Shown here: piece after piece, positions 4,482 to 5,670 of the stretch
How positions within the stretch are numbered: position 1 is the stretch's first letter
Layout: every line of letters starts with the position of its first letter
Origin: Competibacteraceae bacterium UBA2788
Lineage (GTDB): Bacteria > Pseudomonadota > Gammaproteobacteria > Competibacterales > Competibacteraceae
Assembly (NCBI GenBank): GCA_002352185.1
Contig: DEHY01000011.1
Location: 2,230 to 7,899 of the forward strand
Length of the DNA stretch: 5,670 nucleotides
Direction: 5' to 3'
Notes under the pieces: model-generated
What the model was told of the DNA's origin: nothing
The model's database searches: none
What the model saw: the letters and a program-made list of their open reading frames with translations, nothing else
Program-made: the position numbers and the translations under genes

Positions 4482-5670
4482 ATGCAGCCCGTTTCTCCGT
4501 TTCCCTACCGCAAGGACGCCGCCGCCGAGATCCTGCGGGTGCCGCCGCACTCGCTCGAAGCCGAGCAGGCGGTGCTGGGCGGTCTGATGCTGGACAACGC
4601 CACTTGGGATCAGGTGGCCGACTGCCTGGACGAGAGCGATTTCTACCGCAGTGATCACCGGCTGATCTTTCGTGCAGTTCGTCGGCTGGCTGAGAACAGC
4701 AAGCCGTTTGATCTGTTAACTCTGGCCGAATGGTTGGAGAACAACAAACAACTGGACGATGCGGGAGGTTTCGCTTATCTGGGGGTGCTGGCGCGGGACA
4801 CGCCGAGCGCCGCCAATGTGCGCGCCTATGCCGACATCATCCGCGAGCGGGCGATTCGTCGCGAACTGATCCGCACCGCCACCGAAATTGCCGACAGCGC
4901 CTACGATCCCAAAGGCCGCGATAGCCGGGAACTGCTGGACGACGCCGAGAAGCAGGTGTTTGCTATTGCCGAGCGGGGTTCCCGCATCCAGCAGGGTTTC
5001 ACCAACATCAAGGATCTGCTGGCGCGCACCGTGGAGCGGATTGATATCCTGTTCCAGCGCGATAATCCCATTACGGGCATTCCTACCGGCTGGGCCGATT
5101 TCGATGAGAAGACCGCCGGTTTGCAGCGCGGCGATCTGATCGTGATTGCCGGGCGGCCATCCATGGGCAAAACCAGTCTGGCCATGAATATCGTTGAATA
5201 TGCGGCCATTCAGGTGAAATGCCCGGTGGCGGTGTTCAGCATGGAAATGCCGGGGGAAAGCCTGATCATGCGGCTGGTGTCGTCGCTGGGGCGGATCGAT
5301 CAGCATCGGGTGCGCACCGGGCGGCTGGAAGACCAGGACTGGGATCGGCTGACCTCGACCGTCACCCTGCTGTCCGAGGCCCGCCTGTTTATTGATGACA
5401 GTTCCAGCCTGAGTCCCAACGAGTTGCGGGCGCGGGCGCGGCGTCTGCATCGGCAGGAAGGACAGTTGGGGCTGATCGTGGTGGATTATCTCCAGTTGAT
5501 GGAGGTGCCGGGCACGAAGGAGAACCGCACCACCCAGGTTTCGGAGATTTCCCGCTCGCTCAAAGCCCTGGCCAAGGAACTGTCCGTGCCGGTGCTGGCG
5601 CTGTCGCAGCTCAACCGCACCTTGGAACAGCGCGGCGATAAGCGACCGATCATGTCGGACTTGCGGGAAT
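4482..5670 (+). CDS. dnaB: Replicative DNA helicase DnaB (3' end cut by window)
   Basis: DnaB is the hexameric ATP-driven helicase that unwinds DNA at the fork and interacts with primase and the loader. The window holds 396 codons and one extra base of a protein usually about 460-470 residues long. The N-terminal domain begins VPPHSLEAEQAVLGGLMLDN (20-39), as in E. coli. The linker is followed by ITGIPTGWADFDEKTAGLQ and the RecA-like core: Walker A GRPSMGKT (224-231), FSMEM with the likely catalytic Glu255, Walker B LIVVDYLQLM (331-340), and LSQLNR (374-379). The frame is intact to the edge at MSDLRE, so the arginine-finger region lies outside. No intein is present at the Walker A site. The ATG at 4482 was chosen because the N-terminus then matches the family; its ribosome site is weak. 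It lies 184 bases after rplI, the usual neighbour. Confidence 0.98.
   Translation, partial: MQPVSPFPYRKDAAAEILRVPPHSLEAEQAVLGGLMLDNATWDQVADCLDESDFYRSDHRLIFRAVRRLAENSKPFDLLTLAEWLENNKQLDDAGGFAYLGVLARDTPSAANVRAYADIIRERAIRRELIRTATEIADSAYDPKGRDSRELLDDAEKQVFAIAERGSRIQQGFTNIKDLLARTVERIDILFQRDNPITGIPTGWADFDEKTAGLQRGDLIVIAGRPSMGKTSLAMNIVEYAAIQVKCPVAVFSMEMPGESLIMRLVSSLGRIDQHRVRTGRLEDQDWDRLTSTVTLLSEARLFIDDSSSLSPNELRARARRLHRQEGQLGLIVVDYLQLMEVPGTKENRTTQVSEISRSLKALAKELSVPVLALSQLNRTLEQRGDKRPIMSDLRE

Noticed and set aside
4716..5450. 244-codon minus-strand open frame under dnaB
   Set aside because: dnaB is intact in the sense frame with both Walker motifs. The antisense frame has no motif, and long antisense frames are common under G+C-rich genes.

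Overview
The window suggests a non-enteric gammaproteobacterium with a G+C-rich genome. priB lies between rpsF and rpsR, which is a beta/gamma-proteobacterial arrangement. S6, S18 and L9 read very close to the E. coli proteins. A membrane protein of the DUF2232/YybS type sits between rpsR and rplI, as in Pseudomonas-like and purple-sulfur-like gammaproteobacteria but not in E. coli. I cannot fix the genus from the sequence alone.

Layout. On the minus strand, positions 1-1512 hold cobU followed by cobT (cobT cut by the window edge). They overlap by four bases (ATGA) and cover steps of cobalamin nucleotide-loop assembly. A divergent control region (1513-1801) has a good sigma70-like promoter pointing left to cobUT and a weaker one pointing right to the ribosomal operon. 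Its right half encodes a structured mRNA leader that can hide the rpsF Shine-Dalgarno site and carries a CCG triplet next to it, as expected for the autoregulatory S6:S18-binding leader. On the plus strand follow rpsF (S6), priB (primosomal protein N), rpsR (S18), a multi-pass membrane protein, rplI (L9), a 184-base gap, and dnaB (replicative helicase, cut by the right edge after 396 codons).

How it fits together. The right-hand block combines small- and large-subunit ribosomal proteins with replication-restart (PriB) and replication-fork (DnaB) functions, so translation capacity and replication may be co-expressed. S6 and S18 act as a pair on the 30S platform and probably repress their own mRNA through the leader. 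The cobUT pair is an unrelated divergent neighbour.

This is mostly a conserved housekeeping region. I see no mobile element, CRISPR array, tRNA or rRNA, and no clearly new system. The points worth checking are the rpsF leader (with a possible three-codon upstream ORF), the Arg-Asp-Asp repeat tail of S6, the substituted DNA-binding aromatics in PriB, and the uncharacterised membrane protein embedded in the ribosomal operon.
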